Assembly: GCA_913020715.1 (NCBI GenBank)
Contig: CAJVZH010000002.1
Location: forward strand, 62,001 to 126,000
Source: an uncultured Gammaproteobacteria bacterium
GTDB taxonomy: Bacteria; Pseudomonadota; Gammaproteobacteria; PS1; Pseudothioglobaceae
Length of the DNA: 64,000 nt
Direction of reading: 5' to 3'
Shown here: positions 27,907 through 38,220 of the stretch, piece after piece
Layout: each line of letters opens with the position of its first letter
Numbering within the stretch: position 1 is the first letter of the stretch
Program-made: the position numbers and the translations under genes
The notes under the pieces: model-generated
Databases searched by the model: none
What the model was told of the DNA's origin: nothing
Seen by the model: only the letters and a program-made list of their open reading frames with translations

Positions 27907-27983
27907 TGGTGCGCTCGACAGGACTTGAACCTGTAACCGCTCGGTTCGTAGCCGAGTACTCTATCCAGTTGAGCCACGAGCGC
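27907..27983 (-). tRNA. tRNA-Arg (ACG)
   Basis: 77 bases with encoded CCA. Acceptor GCGCTCG/CGAGCGC, anticodon stem CTCGG/CCGAG with loop CTACGAA (anticodon ACG, to be edited to ICG by TadA), T-arm ACAGGTTCAAGTCCTGT. Located between murF and pgsA. The 192 bases between it and murF (27984-28175) hold no gene; a GTATGAGTCATAC palindrome lies at 28032-28044. Confidence 0.96.
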
Positions 27984-28175
27984 ATATTTGTCTCCCAAAA
28001 GTCAAAGCTACTTCGCTATTTCTCCTCGGTCGTATGAGTCATACTGTTTTCGGAAAATTACCTTGTATCTTTACTCTTTTTGCCAAAAATCTATATCTGA
28101 ATATCGCAATAATGCGAATGCATTGTTGAAACACAAATATAAAGCGGGTAATTATCGCCATCTTTCAAACAAAGG

Positions 28176-29498
28176 TCAAGTAGAGTTTGTTGTTTTTGCA
28201 AAAAGATTTACCAATTTGTCCAACTGCATCGAGCGAGAGCCTTTGATTAGTATTGTTGCATCTTGGTGATGCTTGCATAAGTGTTTATATAGGGATTCGA
28301 TATCGTCACATTGATTCCCTTGGTAATGCTTAGCATCATCTCCAATTGTGTACATCTCTGTAACAGGGCTTGCCCTTAGATAGTCACCTATCTCTTGATG
28401 AAGTGCGCTTGACTCACTGCCTAATTCAGCCATTGAACCAAGAACGGCAATCGTCTCGCCAGCGTTTGCAGAAAGGGTATCGATGGCCGCCTTCATCGAG
28501 TGCGGGTTGGCGTTATAGCTGTCGTCTAGAATGGTGAAGCCATGGCAGTGCAATAGGTTCAATCGGCCTTTTTCCGGGACTGTTGATTCAAGCCCTTGTT
28601 TTATGTGTTTGATGTCAATACCAAGTTGTACAGCACATGCCGTGGCAGCGAGCGCGTTTTCCACTTGATGTTTGCCAATCATATTCAAAGTCACAGCCGT
28701 CGCCTCATTGTTGCAACGAAGGGTAAATTGCAATAGATCTTTTTGTTCGACAATGTCGGTAGCAAAGACAGTAGTATTTTCTCCGAATAACACGCACTTT
28801 CGATTGCCGGCAATTTTCTTCCAAGTGGATTTGTGCGCTGAGTTGGCATTAATAAATGCCATTCCTGATGTCGGCAGTGCGCCCAGAATTTCCCCTTTGG
28901 CTTTGACAAGGTTGTCAATAGAGCCAAACTCACCTAAGTGGGCATTATTTGCATTGGTAATAATCGAAAATCCTGGCTTGGCAATGTGACAGAGTAAGGA
29001 TATTTCGTTAACATGATTCGCGCCCATTTCAATAACGCAGTACTTATGCTCTTTTTTTATGTTGAGTAGGGTTTTTGGCACGCCCAAATGATTGTTTAAG
29101 TTGCCTTGTGTGCAAAGAGTCGGCGCTTCAATGGATAAGATGTTTGCTAGCATATTTTTTGTACTGGTTTTGCCGTTGCTACCAGTGATTGCAATGACGA
29201 TTGGCGAGAACGATTGGCGATGCCAGCTGGCGATTGCTCTATAGGCTTTTTCGGTATTGACAACGGTGATTGTTGGCAGGCTTGTTGTGATTTCTTTGTG
29301 TGCAATAATGGCTTTCGCGCCAGAATCTTCAGCGTGCTGGATAAAATCATGACCATCAAATGAACTACCCTCTAGCGCAATGAATAGTTTGCCTTTTCCA
29401 TCTTCTCTAGTGTCGGTATACACCCCTTCAAATTCGACATCAGCGGCTGAAATCCCTCCAGTAATGTCAGCAATTGTCTGGGTGTTAGACGAGAGCAT
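28176..29498 (-). CDS. murF: UDP-MurNAc-tripeptide:D-Ala-D-Ala ligase
   Basis: Adds D-Ala-D-Ala to complete the peptidoglycan pentapeptide. 440 residues from the ATG at 29498 (MLSSNTQTIADITGG), which lies in the last 14 bases of murE; a longer reading from 29576 would add 26 residues coded inside murE and is unlikely. Mur ligase features: VYTDTRED, P-loop AITGSNGKTSTKNML, ITNANNAHLGEFGS and DDSYNANPHSM. Normally followed by mraY in the dcw cluster; here tRNA-Arg and pgsA follow instead. Confidence 0.95.
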   Translation of the reverse strand: MLSSNTQTIADITGGISAADVEFEGVYTDTREDGKGKLFIALEGSSFDGHDFIQHAEDSGAKAIIAHKEITTSLPTITVVNTEKAYRAIASWHRQSFSPIVIAITGSNGKTSTKNMLANILSIEAPTLCTQGNLNNHLGVPKTLLNIKKEHKYCVIEMGANHVNEISLLCHIAKPGFSIITNANNAHLGEFGSIDNLVKAKGEILGALPTSGMAFINANSAHKSTWKKIAGNRKCVLFGENTTVFATDIVEQKDLLQFTLRCNNEATAVTLNMIGKHQVENALAATACAVQLGIDIKHIKQGLESTVPEKGRLNLLHCHGFTILDDSYNANPHSMKAAIDTLSANAGETIAVLGSMAELGSESSALHQEIGDYLRASPVTEMYTIGDDAKHYQGNQCDDIESLYKHLCKHHQDATILIKGSRSMQLDKLVNLFAKTTNST

Positions 29499-30873
29499 TT
29501 TGAGCAACCTCGATGTCGCTAAAAGGTAGGATTTTCGTGCCAATCGTTTGTGTGGTCTCGTGACCTTTACCGGCAATCAGCAAGCATTCATCCTCATTCA
29601 AAGTAGTGATGGCTGTTTGAATGGCGAGCTCTCTATCCAAGATAATGTCAGCTTCAAAACCTTCTTTTAAGCCGCTTTGAATCTCATCAATAATTGTTTG
29701 AGGGTCCTCATTTCTTGGGTTGTCACTTGTCAAAATAACGCTGTCAGCCAGTTCGCTGGAAATTTTGCCCATCTTGGCTCTTTTGTCGGTATCTCTATTG
29801 CCGCCACAGCCGAAAAGCACTCTTAATTTGAACTCTGGAAAATGTTCGCGAAGAGTGCTCATTGCGTTAGCAAGTGCGTCTGGGGTATGAGCGTAATCAA
29901 TCCAAATGTTATGATCCGTGATTTTTTGCATTCTACCCAGTGGCGCTGTAATTCTTGTTAGCTGCGGCATGATATCGTCGTCGCTATACCCTAGCTCTCT
30001 CAAGCTGGTGAGGGCTGCAAGTGCATTTGAAATATTAAAACGACCCAGTAATGGTAACTCAAAAATAAACTGATTGAGCCTGCAGAGAAAGCCTTGTTCG
30101 TTTTTATTACAGTATTGGAAGTCATCAATAGAAAAAGAGACTTGTTTTTTATCGGGCGCTATATTTAAGAAATAATCGTGATTTTCATCATCTCGATTAA
30201 CAATCACGCATTGCGTATTTTCATCTGAAAATAACTTGCCTTTGGCCTTTCGATAGCCTTCCATGGTCTTATGATAGTCGAGATGATCTTGCGTTAAATT
30301 AGTAAAAATGGCTTGTTCAAATGCTAATCCCGCCACTCTTTTTTGAATTAAAGCGTGTGAGGAGACCTCTATTACAGCAACTCTTACGCCTTCTTGATAA
30401 TATCGCTCAAGTGTTCGATATAGCGTTAGCGTGTCCGGTGTTGTGTTGGCGTTTTTTTCCTCAGAGCCGCTAATGCCGAGTGTGCCAATGACGCCCGTTT
30501 TAACATTGAGAGCTTCGAGAAGTTGCGAGATAAATAGGCTGACCGATGTTTTGCCGTTGGTGCCGGTGACTCCGATTAATTTAACCAATTGCGCTTGCTG
30601 GTAAAATCTTTGTGCGAGTGTCGCCACATGCAAACTCAGGTGATCAATCCGAATACACGGTACGGCACATTCAATATCGCGACCTTCACTCAAAATAACT
30701 ACGCAGCCTTTATCAATGGCTTGTTCTGAGTAGTCACCACCATGGCTATTTTCACCTTGAAGGGCAACAAATACATCCCCTTCTGTGAGGTTATTGCTAT
30801 TGAGCGAAAGCCCGCTAATATTTATCGAAATTTCGGTATCTTGAATGCCGAGTAGTAATGCTTTTATATCCAT
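29485..30873 (-). CDS. murE: UDP-MurNAc-L-Ala-D-Glu:meso-diaminopimelate ligase
   Basis: A 462-residue Mur ligase, somewhat shorter than E. coli MurE (495). P-loop GVTGTNGKTSVSLF, carbamylated-lysine region MEGYRKAKGKLF, and the DNPRNEDP motif diagnostic for meso-diaminopimelate as substrate. Adds the third amino acid of the stem peptide. No Shine-Dalgarno sequence is visible before ATG 30873; the leader is A-rich. ftsI, its usual upstream neighbour, is absent: a kdsD remnant lies there. Confidence 0.95.
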   Translation of the reverse strand: MDIKALLLGIQDTEISINISGLSLNSNNLTEGDVFVALQGENSHGGDYSEQAIDKGCVVILSEGRDIECAVPCIRIDHLSLHVATLAQRFYQQAQLVKLIGVTGTNGKTSVSLFISQLLEALNVKTGVIGTLGISGSEEKNANTTPDTLTLYRTLERYYQEGVRVAVIEVSSHALIQKRVAGLAFEQAIFTNLTQDHLDYHKTMEGYRKAKGKLFSDENTQCVIVNRDDENHDYFLNIAPDKKQVSFSIDDFQYCNKNEQGFLCRLNQFIFELPLLGRFNISNALAALTSLRELGYSDDDIMPQLTRITAPLGRMQKITDHNIWIDYAHTPDALANAMSTLREHFPEFKLRVLFGCGGNRDTDKRAKMGKISSELADSVILTSDNPRNEDPQTIIDEIQSGLKEGFEADIILDRELAIQTAITTLNEDECLLIAGKGHETTQTIGTKILPFSDIEVAQNALV

Positions 30874-30918
30874 TTTTTTGTTTATTTATTTAATCTAGGT
30901 TTAATATTTCGGGCAATA

Positions 30919-31307
30919 TTAAACGATTTTTGCCTGCATTAATGTGTGCATATTGATTGCACCAACAATCACAACGGGCAGGGAGTTTAGGTTGTGTTCA
31001 TCCATCATCTCAACAGCCGCTATTGCTGGCATCTCAGACTCAATAGCTTTGCATGGTTTGGTCATGACGTCGCTAAACCGGGGTGTACAAAAAATGCAGG
31101 GGTGCCAGTAGACGCTAATCTTGCAACAATCTTTCGGGCGGTTTGGCCTGACTTTCTCGTACCTATTAAAACCACTTTACCTTGACAGTCTTGTAGGAGG
31201 GTGGAAGCATCAATAAAGTTTTGGTCAGCCCTATCCTTAAGTTTTAAAATAGAGTCAGTCTCTGACTGAATGACGGTTTTTGCTATTTCAACTAACGCTT
31301 TTGTCAC
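30919..31307 (-). pseudogene. kdsD: kdsD remnant (arabinose-5-phosphate isomerase with internal deletion and frameshift)
   Basis: From ATG 31307 the frame encodes MTKALVEIAKTV... and the SIS start GKVVLIGTRKSGQTARKIVARL.ASTGTPAFFVHPG, matching the N-terminal quarter of KdsD/KpsF, then stops at 31062. In a second minus-strand frame ending at 30919 the DNA encodes SDVMTKPCKAIESE, then PAIAAVEMMDEHNLNSLPVV and INMHTLMQAKIV, matching the last CBS domain of KdsD. The middle, roughly 190 residues (rest of SIS and first CBS), is gone and the two pieces are out of frame. The join is near 31066-31078. The intact enzyme makes arabinose-5-phosphate for KDO; this copy cannot. An AT-only 8-bp inverted repeat (30901-30922) covers the end. 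Confidence 0.88.
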
Positions 31308-31340
31308 GACGTGTTTTATGCTGGTTTCTAATAAGGGGAT

Positions 31341-31346
31341 TATAAT
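31341..31346 (+). promoter_or_regulatory. -10 box for phosphatase gene
   Basis: TATAAT 36 bases before ATG 31383; the -35 element is weak. Gives a leader of about 30 bases that includes AAGAAGGG. Confidence 0.35.
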
Positions 31347-31382
31347 GTGTTGAAGTCAAGTCAAAGAAGGGTAATTAGTGGG

Positions 31383-31850
31383 ATGAAAACCAAAGTGCTG
31401 TTTGTTTGTATGGGTAATATTTGTCGCTCGCCGACTGCTGAAGGGGCCTTTCGTCAACTAGTGAAGGATAACGGTTGCAGTAAAATGTTTGAAATAGACT
31501 CTGCTGGAACACACGCCTATCATGTTGGCAATCCGCCAGATAGGCGCTCCCAACAGGCTGCTAAATTTGAGGGCGTTGATTTGTCCAACCAGAGAGCCCG
31601 ACAAGTGCATGAGAGTGATTTTTATTATTACGATAAGATTTTGGCAATGGATATCGATAATTATCATAACCTCAGGTCTGAGTGCCCAGATGAGAGTCAA
31701 TCTGAGATCGAGTTATTGCTTGATTATTTACCCGAAAATAAAACAAGAAGCGTGCCAGACCCTTATTATGAAGGCAGATTCGACGAAGTCTTCGAAATGA
31801 TTCATCAGGCTTGTGAATTTTTACTGCAGGATTTAATAAAAAAAGCCTAA
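31383..31850 (+). CDS. Low-molecular-weight protein tyrosine phosphatase
   Basis: A 155-residue phosphatase with the N-terminal active loop VCMGNICRSPTAEG (CX5R with the catalytic Cys and Arg) and the general-acid aspartate in VPDPYYEG. I start at ATG 31383 (MKTKVLFVCMGN); a TTG at 31347 in frame would add twelve residues with no family match. Stands alone between the kdsD remnant and the str operon. Substrate unknown. Confidence 0.93.
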   Translation: MKTKVLFVCMGNICRSPTAEGAFRQLVKDNGCSKMFEIDSAGTHAYHVGNPPDRRSQQAAKFEGVDLSNQRARQVHESDFYYYDKILAMDIDNYHNLRSECPDESQSEIELLLDYLPENKTRSVPDPYYEGRFDEVFEMIHQACEFLLQDLIKKA

Positions 31851-31856
31851 TATCAG

Positions 31857-31886
31857 TTGACATAAATACCCACAGCAAAGTATAAT
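31857..31886 (+). promoter_or_regulatory. Strong sigma-70 promoter of the str operon
   Basis: Consensus TTGACA (31857-31862), 18-base spacer, consensus TATAAT (31881-31886), starting 6 bases after the phosphatase stop. Leader of about 60 bases before rpsL. Confidence 0.85.
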
Positions 31887-31952
31887 TCTTCGCTTTATTG
31901 TCTCCGTCAAAAGAGCAATTGATTAGAAAAAATACTCTGGAGTAGAAACTTT

Positions 31953-32327
31953 ATGTCAACGATTAACCAACTGGTACGTGACCCACGTAAGAAAAAGATT
32001 GTTAAAAGTGGTGTACCTGCATTAGACAGTTGTCCACAAAAACGTGGCGTTTGTACGCGTGTGTACACAACAACACCTAAGAAACCTAACTCAGCGCTAC
32101 GTAAAGTTGCTCGTGTTAGATTAACAAATTCAGCAGAAGTGACTACCTATATCGGTGGTGAAGGGCACAACCTTCAAGAGCACTCTGTAATCCTTATTCG
32201 TGGTGGTCGTGTTAAAGACTTACCTGGTGTGCGTTATCACACAGTTCGCGGCGCTCTTGATACAACAGGCGTTGACGGCAGAATGCAAGGTCGTTCAAAG
32301 TACGGCACTAAAAAACCTAAGAAATAA
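31953..32327 (+). CDS. rpsL: 30S ribosomal protein S12
   Basis: 124 residues, same length as in E. coli. Decoding-centre protein. K43 in [12 protein letters not shown] and the [16 protein letters not shown] loop (site of aspartate methylthiolation in relatives) are both in the wild-type, streptomycin-sensitive form. First gene of the str operon rpsL-rpsG-fusA-tuf. Confidence 0.98.
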   Translation: MSTINQLVRDPRKKKIVKSGVPALDSCPQKRGVCTRVYTTTPKKPNSALRKVARVRLTNSAEVTTYIGGEGHNLQEHSVILIRGGRVKDLPGVRYHTVRGALDTTGVDGRMQGRSKYGTKKPKK

Positions 32328-32333
32328 TCATAA

Positions 32334-32813
<480 letters not shown>

Positions 32814-32827
32814 ATTAGGAAGCAATC

Positions 32828-34930
32828 ATGGCAAGAACCACCCCAATTAATCGTTACCGTAATGTCGGTATCATGGCGCACATTGATGCGGGCAAGACAA
32901 CAACTACTGAGCGTATTCTTTTGTATACGGGTCGTACTCACAAAATTGGTGAAGTACACGACGGTGGTGCAACCATGGACTGGATGGAGCAAGAGCAAGA
33001 GCGCGGTATTACTATTACCTCAGCGGCGACAACTTGTTTCTGGAATGGTATGGATTCTCAGTTTGAAGATCACCGTGTTAATATTATTGACACACCAGGA
33101 CACGTAGATTTTACTATTGAAGTAGAGCGTTCACTAAAAGTATTGGACGGCGCTTGTGCAGTGTTTTGTGCGGTTGGCGGTGTTGAGCCTCAGTCTGAAA
33201 CAGTTTGGAGACAAGCTAACAAATACAACGTTCCAAGAATTGGCTTCGTTAACAAGATGGACCGCGCTGGTGCAGACTTCTTACGTGTTTGTGAGCAAGT
33301 TAAAAATCGTTTAGGAGCCAATCCAGTGCCAATGCAAATTGCTATTGGTGCAGAAGAGGGTTTTGAAGGTGTTGTCGATCTTATTCGTATGAAGGCAATC
33401 TTCTGGAACGAGGACGATCAAGGCGCAACTTATGAAGTTAGAGATATTCCTGCAGAATTGCAAGATCTAGCTGATGAGAAGCGTGAGTTCATGATTGAGT
33501 CTGCCGCTGAAGCTTCAGAGGAGTTAATGGAGAAGTACCTTGAAGAGGGCGAATTAACAGACGACGAAATCAAAGAAGGCATTCGTACGCAAACGATTGA
33601 CAATCAAATCATTCCTATGTTTTGTGGTTCAGCCTTTAAAAACAAAGGTGTGCAAGCAGTACTTGACGCTATGGTTATGTACATGCCGTCACCACTAGAT
33701 GTGGATCCTATCACGGGTATTTTAGATGACGCTGCAGAAACTGTAGCCCCTAGAAATCCAACGGATGAAGAGCCGTTTGCAGCACTTGCATTTAAAATTG
33801 CAACAGACCCGTTCGTGGGTAACTTAACCTTCTTTAGGGTTTACTCAGGTGTATTGAAATCAGGCGACTTCGTCTACAATTCATCAAAAGGCAAGAAAGA
33901 ACGTATCGGCCGTATCGTGCAAATGCACTCAAACGATCGTGAAGAAATTAAAGAAGTTCGTGCTGGCGATATCGCTGCCGCAATTGGCCTGAAAGACGTA
34001 ACAACAGGTGATACATTGTGTGACATGAAGGACAAAATCATTCTTGAGAGAATGGAATTCCCTGAGCCGGTTATTGCCGTTGCAGTTGAGCCAAAAACGA
34101 AAGCAGACCAAGAAAAAATGGGTATTGCGTTAGGTAAATTGGCGCACGAAGATCCATCATTCAGAGTGTCAACTGATGAAGAGTCAGGCCAGACAATTAT
34201 TGCTGGTATGGGCGAGCTTCACCTAGACATTATTGTTGATCGCATGAAGCGTGAATTTGACGTTGAATGTGATGTTGGCGCACCGCAAGTTGCCTACCGC
34301 GAGTCAATTACAACTGCCATTGAGCATCAACACAAGTTTGCCAAGCAATCGGGTGGTCGGGGTCAATACGGCCATGTTTACTTAAGAATCGAACCGCAAG
34401 AGCCGGGCGCTGGTTACGAGTTTTTTGATGAAATTAAAGGCGGTGTTATTCCTAAGGAGTACATTCCTGCCATTGATAAAGGTATTCAAGAGCAAATGAG
34501 AAACGGTGTTATTGCTGGCTTCCCGCTAGTAGATATGCGCGTTACTGTTTATGACGGCTCTTACCATGATGTTGACTCGAATGAAATGGCATTTAAGATT
34601 GCTGCTTCGATGTGTGTTCGTGAAGGCGTCAAATTGGCCAACCCTCAGTTGCTTGAGCCAATGATGAATGTTGAGGTCTCAACACCTGAAGACTACATGG
34701 GTGACGTGATGGGTGACATTAACCGTCGTCGTGGTATTGTTGGGGCGATGGAAGATACACCAGCCGGTAAGCAAGTTAAGGCAGAAGTGCCACTTGCAGA
34801 GATGTTTGGTTACGCGACAGATCTACGCTCAATGACGCAGGGTCGTGCGAGCTACTCAATGGAATTTGGCAAGTATGCTGCAGCACCAAGAAACGTTGCT
34901 GATGCTGTTGTTGAAAAATTAAATAAATAA
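32828..34930 (+). CDS. fusA: Elongation factor G
   Basis: A 700-residue translocase GTPase. G motifs [23 protein letters not shown] and NKMDR; the five-domain length is normal (E. coli 704). Switch-I region [18 protein letters not shown] intact. Only one copy in the window. Confidence 0.98.
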   Translation: MARTTPINRYRNVGIMAHIDAGKTTTTERILLYTGRTHKIGEVHDGGATMDWMEQEQERGITITSAATTCFWNGMDSQFEDHRVNIIDTPGHVDFTIEVERSLKVLDGACAVFCAVGGVEPQSETVWRQANKYNVPRIGFVNKMDRAGADFLRVCEQVKNRLGANPVPMQIAIGAEEGFEGVVDLIRMKAIFWNEDDQGATYEVRDIPAELQDLADEKREFMIESAAEASEELMEKYLEEGELTDDEIKEGIRTQTIDNQIIPMFCGSAFKNKGVQAVLDAMVMYMPSPLDVDPITGILDDAAETVAPRNPTDEEPFAALAFKIATDPFVGNLTFFRVYSGVLKSGDFVYNSSKGKKERIGRIVQMHSNDREEIKEVRAGDIAAAIGLKDVTTGDTLCDMKDKIILERMEFPEPVIAVAVEPKTKADQEKMGIALGKLAHEDPSFRVSTDEESGQTIIAGMGELHLDIIVDRMKREFDVECDVGAPQVAYRESITTAIEHQHKFAKQSGGRGQYGHVYLRIEPQEPGAGYEFFDEIKGGVIPKEYIPAIDKGIQEQMRNGVIAGFPLVDMRVTVYDGSYHDVDSNEMAFKIAASMCVREGVKLANPQLLEPMMNVEVSTPEDYMGDVMGDINRRRGIVGAMEDTPAGKQVKAEVPLAEMFGYATDLRSMTQGRASYSMEFGKYAAAPRNVADAVVEKLNK

Positions 34931-34940
34931 GGGGTTTAAA

Positions 34941-36131
34941 ATGTCAAAAGAAAAATTCGAAAGAACCAAACCACACGTCAATGTGGGCACAATTGGTCAC
35001 GTTGACCACGGTAAAACAACGTTAACTGCTGCAATCACTAAAGTGATGGCTGAAGCTAACGGTAGTGAAGCAACAGATTTTGCTGATATTGATAAAGCTC
35101 CTGAAGAAAGAGAACGTGGTATTACGATCTCAACAGCACACGTAGAATACGAATCAGAAGTTCGTCACTACGCACACGTTGACTGTCCAGGACACGCCGA
35201 CTACGTTAAGAACATGATTACAGGTGCGGCCCAAATGGACGGCGCTATCATCGTTATTGCTGCAACAGACGGCCCAATGGCTCAAACACGTGAGCACATT
35301 CTTTTATCTAAGCAAGTAGGTGTTCCATACATCGTTGTTTACATGAATAAAGCTGACATGGTTGACGACGAAGAATTGGTTGAACTCGTTGAAATGGAAA
35401 TCCGTGAACTTCTAGACGAATACGACTTCCCAGGTGATGACACGCCAGTTATCTTTGGTTCTGCACTTAAAGCATTAGAAGGCGACACATCTGAAATCGG
35501 TGTTCCTTCAGTGATGAAGCTAGTTGAAGCATTGGATACATACATTCCAGAGCCTGTTCGTGATACTGATAAGACATTCATTATGCCAATTGAGGACGTG
35601 TTCTCAATCTCTGGTCGTGGTACTGTTGTTACAGGCCGTATCGAAGCTGGCGTTGTAAACGTTGGTGACGAGCTAGAAATCGTTGGTATTAAAGACACAC
35701 AAAAAACAACGTGTACGGGTGTTGAGATGTTCCGTAAGTTGCTAGACTCTGGTGAGGCTGGTGACAACGTGGGTGTACTACTTCGTGGTACGAAGCGTGA
35801 AGACGTTGAGCGTGGTCAAGTATTGGCTAAGCCAGGTTCTATCAACCCACACACAAAATTCGAAGCTGAAGTCTATATCTTAAGTAAAGATGAAGGCGGA
35901 CGTCATACACCATTCTTCAATAACTACCGTCCACAGTTCTACTTCAGAACAACAGACGTAACAGGTGCTTGTGAGCTTCCTGCAGGTATTGAGATGGTTA
36001 TGCCAGGCGATAACGTGAAGATGTCAGTAGAGCTACTTGCACCGATCGCTATGGAAGAAGGTTTAAGATTCGCAATCAGAGAAGGCGGCCGTACAGTGGG
36101 TGCGGGTGTTGTATCTAAGATTACGCAGTAA
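34941..36131 (+). CDS. tuf: Elongation factor Tu
   Basis: 396 residues. Delivers aminoacyl-tRNA to the ribosome. G motifs [27 protein letters not shown] and NKADMVDD. Last gene of the str operon; a clear terminator follows 15 bases after the stop, separating it from rpsJ. Confidence 0.98.
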   Translation: MSKEKFERTKPHVNVGTIGHVDHGKTTLTAAITKVMAEANGSEATDFADIDKAPEERERGITISTAHVEYESEVRHYAHVDCPGHADYVKNMITGAAQMDGAIIVIAATDGPMAQTREHILLSKQVGVPYIVVYMNKADMVDDEELVELVEMEIRELLDEYDFPGDDTPVIFGSALKALEGDTSEIGVPSVMKLVEALDTYIPEPVRDTDKTFIMPIEDVFSISGRGTVVTGRIEAGVVNVGDELEIVGIKDTQKTTCTGVEMFRKLLDSGEAGDNVGVLLRGTKREDVERGQVLAKPGSINPHTKFEAEVYILSKDEGGRHTPFFNNYRPQFYFRTTDVTGACELPAGIEMVMPGDNVKMSVELLAPIAMEEGLRFAIREGGRTVGAGVVSKITQ

Positions 36132-36146
36132 TTAGTTAGGTGAGAG

Positions 36147-36178
36147 CCGTCGATATCTTGTATAATCGACGGTTTTTT
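36147..36178 (+). terminator. Rho-independent terminator after tuf
   Basis: Stem CCGTCGAT (36147-36154) with ATCGACGG (36165-36172), loop of ten, then TTTTTT. It may be a full terminator or an attenuator ahead of the S10 operon, since rpsJ begins only 33 bases later. The loop contains TATAAT (36161-36166), without a good -35. Confidence 0.85.
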
Positions 36179-36210
36179 CGTTCCAGAAGTCATAAAAGGC
36201 AAACAGGCAA

Positions 36211-36522
36211 ATGAGCAATCAAAATATCAGAATTAAATTAAAGGCATTCGATCATCGATTAATCGACAAATCGGCCATAGAGATTGTAGAAACAGCTAAG
36301 CGCACAGGCGCTAGCGTCAGAGGACCAATTCCTTTGCCTACAAAAAAAGAACGTTATACGGTATTGACTTCTCCGCATGTAAACAAAGATGCGAGAGACC
36401 AATACGAATTAAGAACTTACGTTAGATTGATGGACGTTATTAGTCCAACTGACAAAACAGTTGATGCATTGATGAAATTAGATCTTGCAGCTGGTGTTGA
36501 CGTCAAAATCAAACTGAACTAA
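36211..36522 (+). CDS. rpsJ: 30S ribosomal protein S10 (NusE)
   Basis: 103 residues. Also NusE in transcription antitermination. Begins [33 protein letters not shown] block intact. First gene of the S10 operon. The short leader after the tuf terminator leaves little room for the long L4-responsive leader known in E. coli. Confidence 0.98.
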   Translation: MSNQNIRIKLKAFDHRLIDKSAIEIVETAKRTGASVRGPIPLPTKKERYTVLTSPHVNKDARDQYELRTYVRLMDVISPTDKTVDALMKLDLAAGVDVKIKLN

Positions 36523-36545
36523 AGAAATAAGACAGGATTAAGAAA

Positions 36546-37283
36546 ATGGTAATTGGATTGGTAGGACAAAAAATAGGAATGACACGCATCATGACGGATG
36601 ACGGACGTGCATCTGCAGTCAGTGTTATTAAAATTGAGCCTAATCGTGTAGTACAAACGAAAACTACCGATACTGATGGTTACAGCGCTGTCCAGGTTAC
36701 AACTGGCGCCAAAGTAAACAAAAAAGGCGAAGCTAAAGTGCGTCGTGTGACTAGTGCCATTAAGGGTCATTACGCGAAAGCTTCTCAAGAAATTGGCTTA
36801 GGCCTTTGGGAAACGAGAGTTGACGAAGCCGAGCTTGAAGGTTTGACTAGTATTGACGTATCAATGTTTGGCGAAGGCCATTACGTTGACGTTACCGGTC
36901 AATCGAAAGGTAAAGGTTTTCAGGGTGGCGTAAAGCGTCACAACTTTAGCATGCAAGATGCCACTCACGGTAACTCAATTTCTCACCGTGCGATTGGTTC
37001 AACTGGTCAGTGTCAAGATCCAGGTCGTGTATTTAAAGGTAAGAAAATGGCGGGCCAAATGGGTAACGCCCAAGTAACTGAAGAATGCCTAGAAGTGATC
37101 AGAGTTGATTTTGATCGTAACGTGCTACTTGTTAAAGGTGCCATTCCAGGTTCTAACAAGGGCTTTGTTAAAGTACGTTTGTCGGCAAAGAAGAACAGAG
37201 TAAACGCAGAAATTTCTAAGCAACTGTCTGAAGCTAAAAGTGCTGGCGAAGTTGCAAGTGAAGAAGCGGAAGCAGAAGCTTAA
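36546..37283 (+). CDS. rplC: 50S ribosomal protein L3, with C-terminal extension
   Basis: 245 residues against 209 in E. coli. The conserved core runs from [16 protein letters not shown] through [20 protein letters not shown] and [14 protein letters not shown] to [10 protein letters not shown]. It then continues with about 30 extra residues that end in an acidic, alanine-rich tail ([18 protein letters not shown]). Whether the tail projects from the ribosome is unknown. Confidence 0.97.
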   Translation: MVIGLVGQKIGMTRIMTDDGRASAVSVIKIEPNRVVQTKTTDTDGYSAVQVTTGAKVNKKGEAKVRRVTSAIKGHYAKASQEIGLGLWETRVDEAELEGLTSIDVSMFGEGHYVDVTGQSKGKGFQGGVKRHNFSMQDATHGNSISHRAIGSTGQCQDPGRVFKGKKMAGQMGNAQVTEECLEVIRVDFDRNVLLVKGAIPGSNKGFVKVRLSAKKNRVNAEISKQLSEAKSAGEVASEEAEAEA

Positions 37284-37309
37284 ATAGAGAATCAAACAAA
37301 GGTTTTGAG

Positions 37310-37924
37310 ATGAAAGTAAAAGTATTAAACTTAAAAACAAATAAGTCAACTTCAAATGAAGTGTCTGATGCTGTTTTTGGCCGTGAGTACAACGAGTCAT
37401 TGGTGCATCAAATTACAACGGCTTATATGTCGGGTGGTCGTCAAGGCTCTAAAGCACAAAAGAACCGTAGTGCAGTTAGCGGTGGCGGTAAAAAGCCATG
37501 GAAGCAAAAAGGCACAGGCCGTGCTCGTGCAGGTACATCTCGTGGTCCTATCTGGACTGGCGGTGGCGTAACCTTTGCAGCGCAACCTCGTGACTACTCT
37601 AAGAAAGTAAATAAGAAAATGTATAAGGGCGCAATTAGCTGTATTTTTTCTGAACTTTTACGCACAGAACGTTTGAAAGTTGTTTCAGAGTTCGATATTA
37701 CTGAAGCCAAAACGAAAAACATCACAGCTTTAATGACATCTCTTGGCGTTAAAGACGCATTGTTGATGACAGACGAGCTGGACGAGAACTTATATTTATC
37801 TTCTCGTAACTTATACCACGTTGGTGTTTGTGATACACAAAGTATTGATCCAGTTAGTTTGATCGGTTATGAGAACGTTGTTATCACTGAAGCAGCATTA
37901 AAGAAAGTTGAGGCAATGCTATGA
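37310..37924 (+). CDS. rplD: 50S ribosomal protein L4
   Basis: 204 residues. The extended loop [20 protein letters not shown] and [19 protein letters not shown], which lines the exit tunnel (macrolide site), is present. In E. coli L4 also represses the S10 operon. Its stop overlaps the rplW start (ATGA). Confidence 0.98.
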   Translation: MKVKVLNLKTNKSTSNEVSDAVFGREYNESLVHQITTAYMSGGRQGSKAQKNRSAVSGGGKKPWKQKGTGRARAGTSRGPIWTGGGVTFAAQPRDYSKKVNKKMYKGAISCIFSELLRTERLKVVSEFDITEAKTKNITALMTSLGVKDALLMTDELDENLYLSSRNLYHVGVCDTQSIDPVSLIGYENVVITEAALKKVEAML

Positions 37925-38211
37925 ATCAAGAAAAAGTATTAAAAGTGTTATTAGGGCCAGTTGTTTCAGAGAAAACGACAATGGGTTCTATCAATAACCA
38001 ATACGTATTCAGAGTAACACCTGATAGTAACAAAAGAGAAATTCGCACAGCAGTTGAAACATTGTTTGGCGTAAAGGTCGAAGCGATAACAACTTTGAAC
38101 GTTAAAGGCAAGAAGAAAATGTTCAAAGGTAAGTCGGGTCGTCGCGTTAATTGGAAAAAAGCAGTAGTCAAAGTGGCCGAAGGTCAGATGATTGACGTAA
38201 GTGCTTCATAG
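37921..38211 (+). CDS. rplW: 50S ribosomal protein L23
   Basis: 96 residues. Lies at the tunnel exit and docks trigger factor and SRP. Begins [40 protein letters not shown] loop present. Four-base overlap with rplD. Confidence 0.97.
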   Translation: MNQEKVLKVLLGPVVSEKTTMGSINNQYVFRVTPDSNKREIRTAVETLFGVKVEAITTLNVKGKKKMFKGKSGRRVNWKKAVVKVAEGQMIDVSAS

Positions 38212-38220
38212 AGAATTATT

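Noticed and set aside
28032-28044. GTATGAGTCATAC palindrome as an operator
   Set aside because: A single short palindrome in a gene-free gap between murF and tRNA-Arg, with no promoter elements in register.
29499-29576. Longer start for murF at 29576
   Set aside because: The added residues lie inside murE and do not resemble MurF; ATG 29498 gives the normal N-terminus.
35339-35767. Minus-strand frame of 142 codons opposite tuf
   Set aside because: Shadow of the tuf coding sequence; low-complexity serine-rich product.
36161-36166. TATAAT as a promoter for rpsJ
   Set aside because: It lies in the loop of the tuf terminator and no acceptable -35 stands 16-18 bases upstream; kept only as a remark.
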